Source: RGIG3002 sp964449325
GTDB lineage: Bacteria; Bacillota; Clostridia; Lachnospirales; Lachnospiraceae
Length of the DNA stretch: 64,000 nucleotides
Assembly: GCA_964449325.1 (NCBI GenBank)
Contig: CAYUYJ010000003.1
Coordinates: 124,001-188,000 of the forward strand
Direction of reading: 5' to 3'
A model generated the notes under the pieces. The model was not told the DNA's origin. It was given only the letters and a program-made list of their open reading frames with translations, and did no database searches. This document shows positions 49,909 to 59,536 of the stretch, one piece after another; position 1 is the first letter of the stretch, and each line of letters begins with the position of its first letter. The position numbers and the translations under genes are program-made.

Positions 49909-51582
49909 ATGAAATTTAAAGACATGCCATATGAACGTGTGAATATGGAAGAATTGGAGAAGGATTTCAAGCAGCTTATGGAGGAATTTAAGGCTGCGGG
50001 AAGTGGGGAAGAACAGTTTGAAGTGCATAAAAAATACTATGCACTTACCCGGAAAGTTATGACCAATATGACGATTGCTTACATTCGTCATGACATTGAC
50101 ACGACAGATGAATTTTACAATGAAGAGCAGGATTACAACGATCAGATTGAACCGATGTTAAATAATCTGACGGTTGCCTATCAGAAATTACTGTATGAGT
50201 CACCTTACAGAAGTTATCTGGAAGAAAAAATCGGACCGGTCGCTTTCAAGAATATGGAACTTGCTTTAAAATCCATGGATGAAAAGCTGATTCCGCTTAT
50301 GCAGGAGGAAAATGCACTGACAACTGAGTATAACAAGCTGATTGCCGGTATTAAAATTGAATGGGAGGGCGAGACGTTGAATCTTTCCCTTATGACACCG
50401 TATATGCACAGCGAAGACAGAGAAGTGCGTGATAAGGCATGGAAAAAGGTATCCGCATGTCTTGGAGAAAAAGCAGAGAAGCTGGATGAAATTTATGACA
50501 AGCTTGTCAAAAATCGTACTGCCCAGGCAAAAATGATGGGTTACGAAAATTATGTGGAGCTTGGTTACAATCGTATGAATCGTAACTGCTATGACAAGAA
50601 GGATGTGGAGAATTTCAGAAATCAGGTAAAGACCTATTTCGTTCCTTTCGCAGAAAAGCTTCATGAGAGAAGACGGAAACGTCTTGGTTTGGAAAAGCTT
50701 TCTTATATTGATGAAGGTGTTTATTTCAAAAACGGTAATCCGGCACCCATCGGAACACCGGATGAAATTATGGCAAGCGGACAGAAGATGTATTCCGAGC
50801 TTTCACCGGAGACAAAAGAATTTTTTGATTTGATGATGGAAAACGAGCTGTTTGATGTTTTGGGACGCAAGACCAAGAAGGCAGGCGGATATATGACACA
50901 ACTTCCGGTTTATAAAGTGCCTTTTATTTTTGCAAACTTTAACAAAACTGACCATGATGTAAACGTTGTTACTCATGAATGTGGGCATGCCTTCCAGGGC
51001 TGGCTTGCCATGAAGGATGAAATTGCAGAGCATTGGGACATTACGATGGAAACAGCGGAAATTCACTCTATGTCCATGGAATTTTTCACAGGTCCCTGGA
51101 TGGAGCTGTTCTTTGGAGACCGTGCGAATGATTATCGTGCAATGCATATGGAGGACTCAGCCGCATTTATCCCTTACGGTTGTATGGTAGATGAGTTCCA
51201 GCACATTGTATATGAAAATCCGGATATGACACCGGCAGAAAGAAATGCCGTATGGGCGAAGCTGGAAAAGGAATATAAACCGCATCTTGATTACACCGGA
51301 AATCCGGTGCTTGCCGAAGGACGTTACTGGCAGAGACAGCAGCACATTTATAATTCTCCGTTCTATTACATTGATTACTGTATCGCACAGACCTGTGCAT
51401 TCCAGTATAAAGTAAAAATGGATGAGGACTATAAAGCTGCATGGGAAAGCTATTTGAAGCTTTGTAAATTATCTGCAAGTGATTTCTTTACCGGATTAGT
51501 AAAGCAGGTTGGATTGGATAATCCGTTTGAGGATGGATGTATGGAGAAGATGGTAGAGAAGCTGGAAAAGAAAATACAATAA
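49909..51582 (+). CDS. pepF: M3 family oligoendopeptidase F
   Basis: A 557-residue cytosolic zinc metallopeptidase that cleaves short peptides. The zinc motif HECGH is at residues 356-360 (VVTHECGHAFQGW) with a downstream Glu ligand in METAEIHSMSMEFF. Length and C-terminal sequence (YWQRQQHIYNSPFYYIDYCIAQTCAFQ) are typical of PepF. The ATG at 49909 follows AGAGG; the frame opening at 49867 is in the leader. Its gene stands alone between two hairpins. Confidence 0.93.
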   Translation: MKFKDMPYERVNMEELEKDFKQLMEEFKAAGSGEEQFEVHKKYYALTRKVMTNMTIAYIRHDIDTTDEFYNEEQDYNDQIEPMLNNLTVAYQKLLYESPYRSYLEEKIGPVAFKNMELALKSMDEKLIPLMQEENALTTEYNKLIAGIKIEWEGETLNLSLMTPYMHSEDREVRDKAWKKVSACLGEKAEKLDEIYDKLVKNRTAQAKMMGYENYVELGYNRMNRNCYDKKDVENFRNQVKTYFVPFAEKLHERRRKRLGLEKLSYIDEGVYFKNGNPAPIGTPDEIMASGQKMYSELSPETKEFFDLMMENELFDVLGRKTKKAGGYMTQLPVYKVPFIFANFNKTDHDVNVVTHECGHAFQGWLAMKDEIAEHWDITMETAEIHSMSMEFFTGPWMELFFGDRANDYRAMHMEDSAAFIPYGCMVDEFQHIVYENPDMTPAERNAVWAKLEKEYKPHLDYTGNPVLAEGRYWQRQQHIYNSPFYYIDYCIAQTCAFQYKVKMDEDYKAAWESYLKLCKLSASDFFTGLVKQVGLDNPFEDGCMEKMVEKLEKKIQ

Positions 51583-51610
51583 TAGGATATACTGACAAAA
51601 ATGATATCAT

Positions 51611-51656
51611 AACGGGCAGATTTTCGGGTAAAGAAAATCTGTCCGTTATTTTTATT
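51611..51656 (+). terminator. Terminator after pepF
   Basis: Fifteen-bp stem AACGGGCAGATTTTC / GAAAATCTGTCCGTT (one wobble) followed by ATTTTTATTTTT. Confidence 0.85.
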
Positions 51657-51752
51657 TTTATACTATCGATTTATATAGTTTTCAAATTTACTGAATTCTG
51701 ATAAAATAGACTATAAGTGACAGAAAATGACAATTTATAGGAGGTTCGACAG

Positions 51753-52964
51753 ATGAGTAAGGGAATCAGGTGGAAAATTCTAATAAGTACACTGGTATGT
51801 ATCGGATTACTTGGCGGATGTGGAAAAAGTGCTTCCATAGATGACTTGGCAACAAATGAAGGTTATACTGTTAAGAATGCCACAAAAAGCGAAAAAAGTA
51901 GCGAAACTGTGGAAGGCGACTCCGAAAGCAACGGAATTGCAAAGGAAGACATTAAGGTAGGGGTACTTCATATTTCCGACCCGGCAGAAGGTAGCGGATA
52001 TTCCTACACCCATGATTTGGGAATTCAGGGAATGCAGAAGAACTTAGGACTGAAGGAGGACCAGATTGTCAGAAAGTTAAATGTGAACGATAGTGATTCG
52101 GAAGCAGTCACTGCTGCTATTCAGGCTTGCATTGATGAAGGCTGCAATATCATCTTCACAACAAGCTGGGGATATATGGAGCCTACTGCAGCAATGGCGG
52201 AAAAATATCCGGATATTTATTTTTCCCACGGAACCGGATATATGAGTAACGGGAAAAACTTCAATAATTATTTCGGCAGAATATATCAGGCGAGATATTT
52301 AAGCGGGCTTGTGGCAGGTATGAATACCAAGTCAAATAAAATCGGTTATGTGGCGGCCCAGGATTCTTCTTTTGCCGAGGTTACAGGTGGCATTGATGCC
52401 TTTGCAATCGGTGTGTATGAGGTCAATCCCGATGCAGTAATTTACGTCAGAGTGACGAATAGCTGGTTTGACGCGGAAAAAGAAGAGGCTGCATCAAAGG
52501 AGCTGTTGGATATGGGCTGTGATGTAATGGCACAGCACTGTGACACACCTTATCCGCAGACACTTGCACAGGACAGAGGTGTGTACGGAATCGGATATAA
52601 TTCGGATATGAGTAAGGAAACGCCGGATTCCTGTTTGTGCAGTGTAATCTGGAATTGGAGTGCTTATTATACATCTGCCGTACAGAGTGTTATTGATGGT
52701 ACATGGGATGGTTCAAATTATTATGGCGGTATGGCAGAAGGTCTGGTGGAAATTACCCCGCTGGCAGATTTCTGTGTGGAGGGAACACAGGAGAAGGTAG
52801 ATGAAGCTATGGCAAAAATCCTTTCAGGAACCTGTAATGTATTTGATGGTGTCATGGAAACAAATGATGGTAGTACCGTAGGAACAGAGGGTGGAACATT
52901 AGATGATTCTACGATTACCGGAGACATCCATTGGTACTTTAAAAATGTAGTCGTTTTGGATTAA
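51753..52964 (+). CDS. BMP family (PnrA-like) substrate-binding lipoprotein
   Basis: A 403-residue lipoprotein (lipobox LLGGC, Cys23). The body shows VGVLHISDPAEGSGYSYTHDLGIQGM, FTTSWGYMEPTAAMAEKYPDIYFSHGTGY, IYQARYLSGLVAGM and DVMAQHCDTPYPQTLAQDRG, which match basic membrane protein (BMP/PnrA) binding proteins that commonly bind nucleosides. No permease or ATPase follows; instead a chemoreceptor gene starts 25 bp downstream. It may therefore feed a chemotaxis sensor. Ligand unknown. Confidence 0.87.
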   Translation: MSKGIRWKILISTLVCIGLLGGCGKSASIDDLATNEGYTVKNATKSEKSSETVEGDSESNGIAKEDIKVGVLHISDPAEGSGYSYTHDLGIQGMQKNLGLKEDQIVRKLNVNDSDSEAVTAAIQACIDEGCNIIFTTSWGYMEPTAAMAEKYPDIYFSHGTGYMSNGKNFNNYFGRIYQARYLSGLVAGMNTKSNKIGYVAAQDSSFAEVTGGIDAFAIGVYEVNPDAVIYVRVTNSWFDAEKEEAASKELLDMGCDVMAQHCDTPYPQTLAQDRGVYGIGYNSDMSKETPDSCLCSVIWNWSAYYTSAVQSVIDGTWDGSNYYGGMAEGLVEITPLADFCVEGTQEKVDEAMAKILSGTCNVFDGVMETNDGSTVGTEGGTLDDSTITGDIHWYFKNVVVLD

Positions 52965-52989
52965 GGAACCGAAGAAAGGATGTGGCGGT

Positions 52990-54696
52990 ATGAAAATAAA
53001 GCTTAAAACAAAAATACTGGCAGTAGCAGTTTTGCCGATGATGCTTTTAGGAATAGTGGCAATTATAATTACCATGACGAAGGTAAAGGGTTCTTTGATA
53101 GATGAGGTAAAGAATGCTTTAAAAGGAACCGCGTCGGCAACTTTATCAGCCTATGAACAGAACTCCGGGGAATATATGATGGCGGAAAACGGGGATGTCT
53201 GGAAAGGCGGTTACAATATTTCAAAGTCGGAAACTCTTGTAGATGATATTAAAGATAATTCCGGTATGGAGGTTACTTTCTTTTACGGAAACCAGCGTAT
53301 CATGACTTCTGCAAAGGATAAAAACGGCGAGCGTATTTTAGGTTCACCTGCAGGAGACGTGATTGTGGAGAAAGTGCTGAATCAGGGGGAAGAATATTTT
53401 AGTAAGGCAGTTTCCCTTGACGGAGTCATGTATTACGGATATTATATTCCGGTTTATCAGAAAGGTACTGCCGCAAATCCAATTGGTATGGTATTTGTGG
53501 GAACCGATAAAGATATTAAAGATGCGGCAATTAATAAAATTATATGGATGATTGTTATTGCTGTGTTAATTGTAATGATATTATGTGTTGCGGTTGCAAT
53601 TATTCTTTCTTTTTCCATTACTTCATCCCTACAGAAAGGTATCAGTACATTGCAAAGTGTAGCAATGGGTGAATTGAGCAGTTTTGTAGACCAGAAGCTG
53701 GTGGACAGAAAAGATGAAATCGGTGACCTTGCTAAAGCGATTGTGACACTAAAACAGGAGTTACAGAAAATCTTAAAGCAGATTGCGGAAAGTATGGAAA
53801 AGCTCACAGCTGCTTCAGATGGGCTGGGTATTACGGCAAAAGAAACGAACAATACCATGAAGCAGGTAGAGAAATCCGTTAATGTTATTACGGAAAATGC
53901 GACCGAGCAAGCGAGAAATACGAAAAATACTTCTGATAATATTATGCTCATGGGTGATCAGATTAGTGAGACCACCAAGGAAGTACAGGCATTGAATAAA
54001 AATGCGGATGTGATGCGCCACTCCAGTGAACAGGCGGCCATCACCATACAACAGCTTCGCCGGATTAATGAGGAAGTAGAGCAGTCTATCGAAACGATTA
54101 CCAGGCAGACGAATCAGACTAATGAATCTGCACAGAAGATTCGGGAAGCTACGGAATTGATTACTTCTATCGCGGAAGAAACCAATTTGCTTAGTCTTAA
54201 CGCAAGTATAGAGGCGGCAAGAGCCGGAGAGAGCGGAAGGGGATTTGCAGTAGTTGCATCACAAATTCAGAAGCTGGCAGAGCAGTCTAACGAATCCAGT
54301 CGCACGATTGAAGAGATAACAAATACACTGATGAATGATTCCGGTGTTGCCGTAAAGACGATGCAGCATGTAAAGGAAATCATTGATACCCAAAGTAAAA
54401 ATATGGGTGATACCGAACAGATTGTATCAGAGGTCATGGAAGGAATCGGCGTTTCCTTAAAGAGTATCGAACAGATTGAAGCAACAACGCTTCAATTGGA
54501 GGATTCCAGAAACCAAATGGTACAGTCGGTAGAGGATTTGTCGGAAATTGCGCAGCAGAATGCTTCCGGCATTCAGCAGACCTGTGCGCAGACTACAGAG
54601 GTTGCGGATACTTTTGAACGGATTGAAGAGGATGCATTGAATTTAAAAGAAATTGCGGATGAGCTGTCAAAGGCGATGAAGCATTTTCGGTTGTAA
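52990..54696 (+). CDS. Methyl-accepting chemotaxis protein
   Basis: A 568-residue transmembrane chemoreceptor. Two helices (about residues 8-28 and 183-208) bracket an extracellular Cache-type sensor (about 30-180: GTASATLSAYEQNSGEYM, VTFFYGNQRIMTSAKD, YYGYYIPVYQKG). A HAMP domain follows (about 208-262), then the signalling coiled coil with the conserved tip EETNLLSLNASIEAARAGESGRGFAVVA near 395-422. Operon with the BMP lipoprotein upstream suggests binding-protein-assisted sensing. The cell is therefore probably motile or descended from a motile lineage. Confidence 0.92.
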   Translation: MKIKLKTKILAVAVLPMMLLGIVAIIITMTKVKGSLIDEVKNALKGTASATLSAYEQNSGEYMMAENGDVWKGGYNISKSETLVDDIKDNSGMEVTFFYGNQRIMTSAKDKNGERILGSPAGDVIVEKVLNQGEEYFSKAVSLDGVMYYGYYIPVYQKGTAANPIGMVFVGTDKDIKDAAINKIIWMIVIAVLIVMILCVAVAIILSFSITSSLQKGISTLQSVAMGELSSFVDQKLVDRKDEIGDLAKAIVTLKQELQKILKQIAESMEKLTAASDGLGITAKETNNTMKQVEKSVNVITENATEQARNTKNTSDNIMLMGDQISETTKEVQALNKNADVMRHSSEQAAITIQQLRRINEEVEQSIETITRQTNQTNESAQKIREATELITSIAEETNLLSLNASIEAARAGESGRGFAVVASQIQKLAEQSNESSRTIEEITNTLMNDSGVAVKTMQHVKEIIDTQSKNMGDTEQIVSEVMEGIGVSLKSIEQIEATTLQLEDSRNQMVQSVEDLSEIAQQNASGIQQTCAQTTEVADTFERIEEDALNLKEIADELSKAMKHFRL

Positions 54697-54706
54697 TTAG
54701 CAGAGC

Positions 54707-54745
54707 CCCACATCTTTCAAAAATGGTTTTATTGTAAGATGTGGG
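54707..54745 (+). terminator. Hairpin after the chemoreceptor gene
   Basis: Ten-bp stem CCCACATCTT / AAGATGTGGG with a 19-nt loop; the tail is only weakly T-rich. Confidence 0.55.
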
Positions 54746-54813
54746 CATTTCCATATATAATCATTCTATCTATGAGAGATTTACAGCAAATAACGGTGTT
54801 CTTGTGCAGTATA

Positions 54814-54835
54814 TTGACTTTTGCCTTGACTTTTG
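54814..54835 (+). promoter_or_regulatory. Tandem TTGACTTTTG repeats upstream of pucR-type gene
   Basis: TTGACTTTTG occurs at 54814-54823 and 54826-54835. Either could be a -35 box; the first pairs with TATTGT (54837-54842) at 17 bp and leaves room for the SD, while the second pairs with TATTAT (54848-54853), which is too close to the SD. Confidence 0.4.
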
Positions 54836-54867
54836 TTATTGTTTTGATATTATAAAGGAGAAGTGTT

Positions 54868-56058
54868 ATGGAAGTAACAGTAGAAGATGTAATGAATTTA
54901 TCCTCTGTACATAACTGCACGGTGGTTGCCGGTAAGAAGGGGTTATGTAAGACAGTCCGATGGTTTTTAGGAATGCTTTCACCTGTTGTAGGACCATGGG
55001 TACACGGACATGAAATTTTATTTATATACGGCAAAGGAGTCGAGACTAGCGATTCTGCATTAGTGTTTTTGTTGGAGCAATGTGCAGATAAGGAAATCTC
55101 GGCTATTTTTTTTATTATGGGACCATATTTTACAGAAATTCCGCGTGCAGTTAAAGATAAGGCAGATGAATTAAAAATACCTCTGGTGGAGATGCCAAAT
55201 GAGGTTCCGGTTGTAGATATTACAAAGGATATTGCGGATTTGATTATGTATAATCGTCGGATTCGTAATGAAAAAGGAAATATATTAAAAAACATCATAT
55301 TTGGACACGAAAGTGATTATAAGAAACAATTAAAGGTATTAAAGAGTTATGGTGGACTTGCCCAAATCAGCAATTTTCATAATATTGTCTGTATCAGTAT
55401 AAAATCAGATATGGTTGAATCTATTCCTTCAACAGACAATTATATTGAGCAAGCGTTATTATCTTCTTTTGGTGAAGTGTTATTTTTTGTAGAAGCAGAT
55501 ACAAGAATAATTCTTTTAAACTCGGAAAGAGTGAGTGATTTATATCAAGTAGAGAGTAAAACGAAAAAATTTAAGGTGGTTTTTGAATCGTTGTCATGTT
55601 ATAAGGTTGCCGCTGCGGGAATAGGAAATACAGTTACGGATATATATAAGTTGAGTGAAAGTTATGATAATGCGTTAAAGGCGCTGAACAGTGGCTTGGA
55701 AAAGGATAACGGCATGATTTACAGCTATGAAGGACTGAGCGCAATTGAAAAACTTTTATATGAGGTAACTTCGCCGGAGGTTTTGTGGTATTGCTTTAAG
55801 GACAGCATTGGAATGCTTATAGAGTATGACAACGAGCATGAATCGGAATTGTTTCATACCTTAGAGGTATATTTGGAGGAGGATGGTAATATTGCAAGGT
55901 CGGCACAGAGACTTTTTATACATCGTAATACTATGACATATCGGATGAATAAAATAAATGGTATAATTCATATGAAAATAGAGCAAAACAGTAATATGAG
56001 GGAACTGTCTATAGCAATGAGTTGTTACAAAAAGTATATTGTGCAGAGAGAACAGTAA
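54868..56058 (+). CDS. PucR-family transcriptional regulator
   Basis: A 396-residue regulator. The N-terminal PucR domain (about residues 1-125) starts VTVEDVMNLSSVHNCTVVAG. A middle GGDEF-like/CdaR-type region follows, and the C-terminus has the PucR helix-turn-helix (about 325-390: LEVYLEEDGNIARSAQRLFIHRNTMTYRMNKI). Such proteins typically activate purine or allantoin catabolism in response to a pathway metabolite. Start follows AAAGGAG. Its neighbours (urt-like importer, deaminase, hydantoinase) agree with control of nucleobase use. Confidence 0.88.
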   Translation: MEVTVEDVMNLSSVHNCTVVAGKKGLCKTVRWFLGMLSPVVGPWVHGHEILFIYGKGVETSDSALVFLLEQCADKEISAIFFIMGPYFTEIPRAVKDKADELKIPLVEMPNEVPVVDITKDIADLIMYNRRIRNEKGNILKNIIFGHESDYKKQLKVLKSYGGLAQISNFHNIVCISIKSDMVESIPSTDNYIEQALLSSFGEVLFFVEADTRIILLNSERVSDLYQVESKTKKFKVVFESLSCYKVAAAGIGNTVTDIYKLSESYDNALKALNSGLEKDNGMIYSYEGLSAIEKLLYEVTSPEVLWYCFKDSIGMLIEYDNEHESELFHTLEVYLEEDGNIARSAQRLFIHRNTMTYRMNKINGIIHMKIEQNSNMRELSIAMSCYKKYIVQREQ

Positions 56059-56124
56059 AATCCAATTTTATTGTGAATACATTACAATGAATTTCTGAAA
56101 AAATAATGCTACTATTTTTCAAAA

Positions 56125-56170
56125 GCAACGGCAAAGGCGCTGGTGTACAGTGCGTTTTGCCGTTGTTTTT
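56125..56170 (+). terminator. Terminator between pucR-type gene and urtA
   Basis: CAACGGCAAA pairs with TTTGCCGTTG, ending in TTTTT, 5' of the importer operon. Confidence 0.8.
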
Positions 56171-56202
56171 AGTTGTCTCAATAAGAAAAGGAGGAAAAAA
56201 TT

Positions 56203-57462
56203 ATGAAAAAAAGATTAATAAGTTTAGTTTTATCTGTAGCAATGGTAGTATCCGTGCTAACAGGATGTACAAAGGCATCTGAGGAAACAAAAAGTGAAGC
56301 ATCTGTTGCCGATACAGAAAATACGGCGGAAAGCACAGATGATAGTGCAGAAGTAGCAGCAACAAATGGTGATGAAATTAAAATAGGTGTTCTCTTTAGT
56401 TCCTCAGGTTCTACATCGACTTATGAGGATGTATGTGCAAATATCGTACAGATGATGGTAGATGAAGTAAATGCCACCGGTGGAATTAACGGTAAAAAGA
56501 TTGTTACCGTGAGAGAGGACTATGGTTCAGACCCGACTGTTGCGGTTGAAAAAATGAAAAAGTTGATATTGCAGGATGAGGTTATTGCAACGATTGGTAC
56601 ATATGCATCTGCATCAAGAAACAGTGTTAAGCCCGTTGTAGAAGAAAATAATTCTCTTTTATTTTATCCTACATCATATGAGGGAGAAACTCCTTCTGAT
56701 AATATTGTTTACATGGGAGCAATTTCCCAGCAACAGTGGGAAATCTTTGTTCCATGGTTAAAAGAAACATATGGAGATAAAATGTTCTTTATTTACAATG
56801 ATTCTACAGGTACAAAGTTAATGACGGAGCAAGCGATTTCCGTATGTGAAGAAATCGGCGGAACAATTGTAGGTGAGGAAATAGTTCCTACAGGACATAC
56901 TGATTTTTCAACTGTAATTACAAAAATCACCGCTGCAGAGCCGGATGTAATTGTTTCCGGTATGTGGGCAGATTCTGAAACAGCACTTTATAAGCAGCTT
57001 GCTAATTATGGTATCAGCATGAAAGATCTCCCTGTAGCATCTGTTACATCAGATGAGAATGTATATAAAGCAGCCGGAAGTGTGTCAGAAGGTGCAATTC
57101 TTTGTGCTTCTTACGTAAATACAGTGGACAACGAAGCAAATACAACATGGAAAGATTCTTATTATACAACATTTGATGACAGCTACGAGCTTACAGCTTT
57201 AAGTGAATCAACGTATGTTGGTACTTATTACTTAATTGAATCTTTAAAGAAAATTGCGGATGGAGATTATTCTACAGAGAATATCTTGAAAAATATGGAA
57301 GGTATTACATTGGAAGCACCGGAAGGTGAAATTGTATACAATGCAGATACACATCATTTTAATATGTCTTATAAGATTGGTGTAGCAAATGCAGAAGGTA
57401 AGTTGGATGTAGTTTACACTTCTGATTTAGTGGAACAGGATCCATTAGCAAGTGAAAAATAG
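56203..57462 (+). CDS. urtA: Urea/amide-type ABC transporter substrate-binding lipoprotein (UrtA-like)
   Basis: A 419-residue lipoprotein (lipobox SVLTGC, Cys near residue 22) with a Ser/Glu/Ala linker. The periplasmic-binding fold shows IKIGVLFSSSGSTSTYEDVC, VDEVNATGGINGKKIVTVREDYGSDPTVAVEKM, YPTSYEGETPSDNIVYMGAISQQQ and VPTGHTDFSTVITKI, the pattern of UrtA/AmiC-type proteins. The SD is AAAGGAGG. In a nucleobase-catabolism setting the ligand could be urea, an amide or a purine-derived compound rather than strictly urea. Confidence 0.85.
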   Translation: MKKRLISLVLSVAMVVSVLTGCTKASEETKSEASVADTENTAESTDDSAEVAATNGDEIKIGVLFSSSGSTSTYEDVCANIVQMMVDEVNATGGINGKKIVTVREDYGSDPTVAVEKMKKLILQDEVIATIGTYASASRNSVKPVVEENNSLLFYPTSYEGETPSDNIVYMGAISQQQWEIFVPWLKETYGDKMFFIYNDSTGTKLMTEQAISVCEEIGGTIVGEEIVPTGHTDFSTVITKITAAEPDVIVSGMWADSETALYKQLANYGISMKDLPVASVTSDENVYKAAGSVSEGAILCASYVNTVDNEANTTWKDSYYTTFDDSYELTALSESTYVGTYYLIESLKKIADGDYSTENILKNMEGITLEAPEGEIVYNADTHHFNMSYKIGVANAEGKLDVVYTSDLVEQDPLASEK

Positions 57463-57477
57463 CATTAAGAATATTAA

Positions 57478-57513
57478 AATGCCCCGAGGATGGAGAACCA
57501 CGGGGCATTTTTG
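57478..57513 (+). terminator. Hairpin between urtA and urtB
   Basis: Nine-bp perfect stem AATGCCCCG / CGGGGCATT followed by TTTTTG. Located inside the operon, it probably lowers expression of the permease and ATPase genes relative to the binding protein. Confidence 0.8.
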
Positions 57514-57571
57514 TTTGTATGCATGGTAGATAATAATGTGAATATGTAAATATATAGAAATGAGGGATAAA

Positions 57572-58441
57572 ATGTTAATTTTAAACCAAATAATGAATGG
57601 ATTAAATTCCTCTGCAATACTTCTTTTGACTTCTTTAGGAATCGTTGTTATTTTAGGAAACATGGGCATTGTAAATCTTGCCCATGGAGAATGTATTATG
57701 CTTGGAGCATATGTTTGTTTTTTCTGTACAACAGTGCTCGAGTTGCCGTTTTTGCTTTCTATCCCGGTAGCATTTATAGTACTTGGAATTTTAGGAATCT
57801 TCATTAATCAATTCATGATAAAAAAACTGATGCAGAAAAATGGTGGAAAAGTAGCGGAAACAATGTTGGCGACCTATGGTTTGTCATTAATTTTGAAACA
57901 GGGAACAAAATTAATTTTTGGGGCAAACCTGCAGTACGTGGAAAATCCTTTTAAGGGGACTATAAAGTTAGGAAGTATTATTATTCCGGTTTATAATATT
58001 GTGGTTATTATTGTTGCACTACTTGTTTTGTTAACAACCTACATCCTTTTTTTTAAAACGGCATTTGGTCGTCAGATGAGGGCAACAACAGGAAATCGTG
58101 TGATGACAGAATGTCTGGGTATTAATACAGGAAAAATTGATAACTTTACCTTTGGTTATGGATTTGGACTGGCAGGAGTCGCAGGTGTCATGATTGCTCC
58201 GATTTTAGGTGTTACACCATTTCTCGGAGAAAAATATCTGACGAATGCATTTATGAATGTGATTGTAGGTGGATTAAATTCACTTCTGGGAACAGGATTT
58301 TCCTCAGCATTAATTGGAGAATCCATTACCATATTAAGTGGTTTTAGTAATGAAATCAGTGCAAAGCTGCTTATTTTCATTATTGTTATTATATTAATCA
58401 GATTTAAACCGGAAGGCTTATTCACAAAGGAAAGGAGATAG
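57572..58441 (+). CDS. urtB: Branched-chain/urea-type ABC permease (UrtB-like)
   Basis: A 289-residue LivH-type permease with about eight helices; GNMGIVNLAHGECIMLGAYV and MRATTGNRVMTECLGINTGKIDNFTFGYGFGLAGVAGVM are family hallmarks. The ATG at 57572 has GAGGG 5 bases upstream; the frame opens at 57560. It pairs with the next permease. Downstream of the inter-gene hairpin. Confidence 0.9.
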   Translation: MLILNQIMNGLNSSAILLLTSLGIVVILGNMGIVNLAHGECIMLGAYVCFFCTTVLELPFLLSIPVAFIVLGILGIFINQFMIKKLMQKNGGKVAETMLATYGLSLILKQGTKLIFGANLQYVENPFKGTIKLGSIIIPVYNIVVIIVALLVLLTTYILFFKTAFGRQMRATTGNRVMTECLGINTGKIDNFTFGYGFGLAGVAGVMIAPILGVTPFLGEKYLTNAFMNVIVGGLNSLLGTGFSSALIGESITILSGFSNEISAKLLIFIIVIILIRFKPEGLFTKERR

Positions 58442-58447
58442 AGAAAA

Positions 58448-59536
58448 ATGAAAAGGAAAAACTTGGAAAACACACCGGTCAACCGGTACATAGATATTAT
58501 TCTTTTTCTGTTTTTATTGATATTTCCGCTGATTTTCTCTCAGTTCCGTGTAGAACTTATGGGAAAAACGATGGTGTATATGTTGTTTGCATTATCCCTT
58601 GATTTAATATGGGGCTATGCAGGCTTGATGAGTATGGGACATGCAGTATTATTCGGAATCGGCGGATATATTTTAGGACTTTCCTATACATTGAAGGACG
58701 GACTTCCGGAGTTTATGCGCAGAGTCGGAATAGAAAGTATTCCGGTGTTCTTTAAACCGTTGCTTAATACCAATGTTGCATTTATTTTAAGTATTGTATT
58801 GGCCGGAGTGGTAGCATTTATTTTAGGGTATTTTATTTTTTCCAGTAAGATTAATGGTGTTTTCTTCTCTTTGGTTACCTTGGCACTTGCTGAGATTTTT
58901 AGTACTTTTATTTCTAATCAGAGCAATTATACAAATGGTTCAAACGGTTTAGAATCTCTTCCGAGAGAATTATTTGGTTACTGTTTTAATTTGAATGAAA
59001 TGTATTATATTATTTTTATTCTCCTACTTTTAGTATATCTGTTTTGCAGATGGCTTATGAGCTCGCGTTTCGGAAAAACCTTGGAAGGTATCCGGGAAAA
59101 TGAGGCACGACTTACTTTTATGGGGTACGATCCAACCAACTTTAAAATTGCTGTATATACTATCTCCGGCATGATTGCAGGGCTTGCGGGTGCACTTTAT
59201 ATTCCGATTAACAACTTTATTTCTCCGAGTGATATCGGTGTTACATTGTCTACTTACGTTTTAGTTTGGGTTGCAATTGGCGGAACCGGAAACCTGACAG
59301 GAGCACTTCTCGGTACAATGGGACTTTATTGGCTACAGATATTATTGTCCGAGAAATTTTCAGATTTATGGCTTCTTACATTAGGTGTTTTAATTATTCT
59401 TGTTGTATTCTTTATCCCGAAGGGATTTGTAGGAGTTTTGCTGGATTATCAGTACCAGAAGAAAGCACAGAAAATTGTAAATAAGTCCGATGGAAGCAGT
59501 AGTGATTCGACAGAAAAGGAGGAGAACAATGAGTGA
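58448..59536 (+). CDS. urtC: Branched-chain/urea-type ABC permease (UrtC-like)
   Basis: A 362-residue LivM-type permease with about nine helices; hallmarks are LSLDLIWGYAGLMSMGHAVLFGIGGY and SRFGKTLEGIRENEARLTFMGYDP. An unusual insertion or loop lies around PEFMRRVGIESIP, common in UrtC. The last eight bases overlap the urtD start. Confidence 0.9.
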   Translation: MKRKNLENTPVNRYIDIILFLFLLIFPLIFSQFRVELMGKTMVYMLFALSLDLIWGYAGLMSMGHAVLFGIGGYILGLSYTLKDGLPEFMRRVGIESIPVFFKPLLNTNVAFILSIVLAGVVAFILGYFIFSSKINGVFFSLVTLALAEIFSTFISNQSNYTNGSNGLESLPRELFGYCFNLNEMYYIIFILLLLVYLFCRWLMSSRFGKTLEGIRENEARLTFMGYDPTNFKIAVYTISGMIAGLAGALYIPINNFISPSDIGVTLSTYVLVWVAIGGTGNLTGALLGTMGLYWLQILLSEKFSDLWLLTLGVLIILVVFFIPKGFVGVLLDYQYQKKAQKIVNKSDGSSSDSTEKEENNE

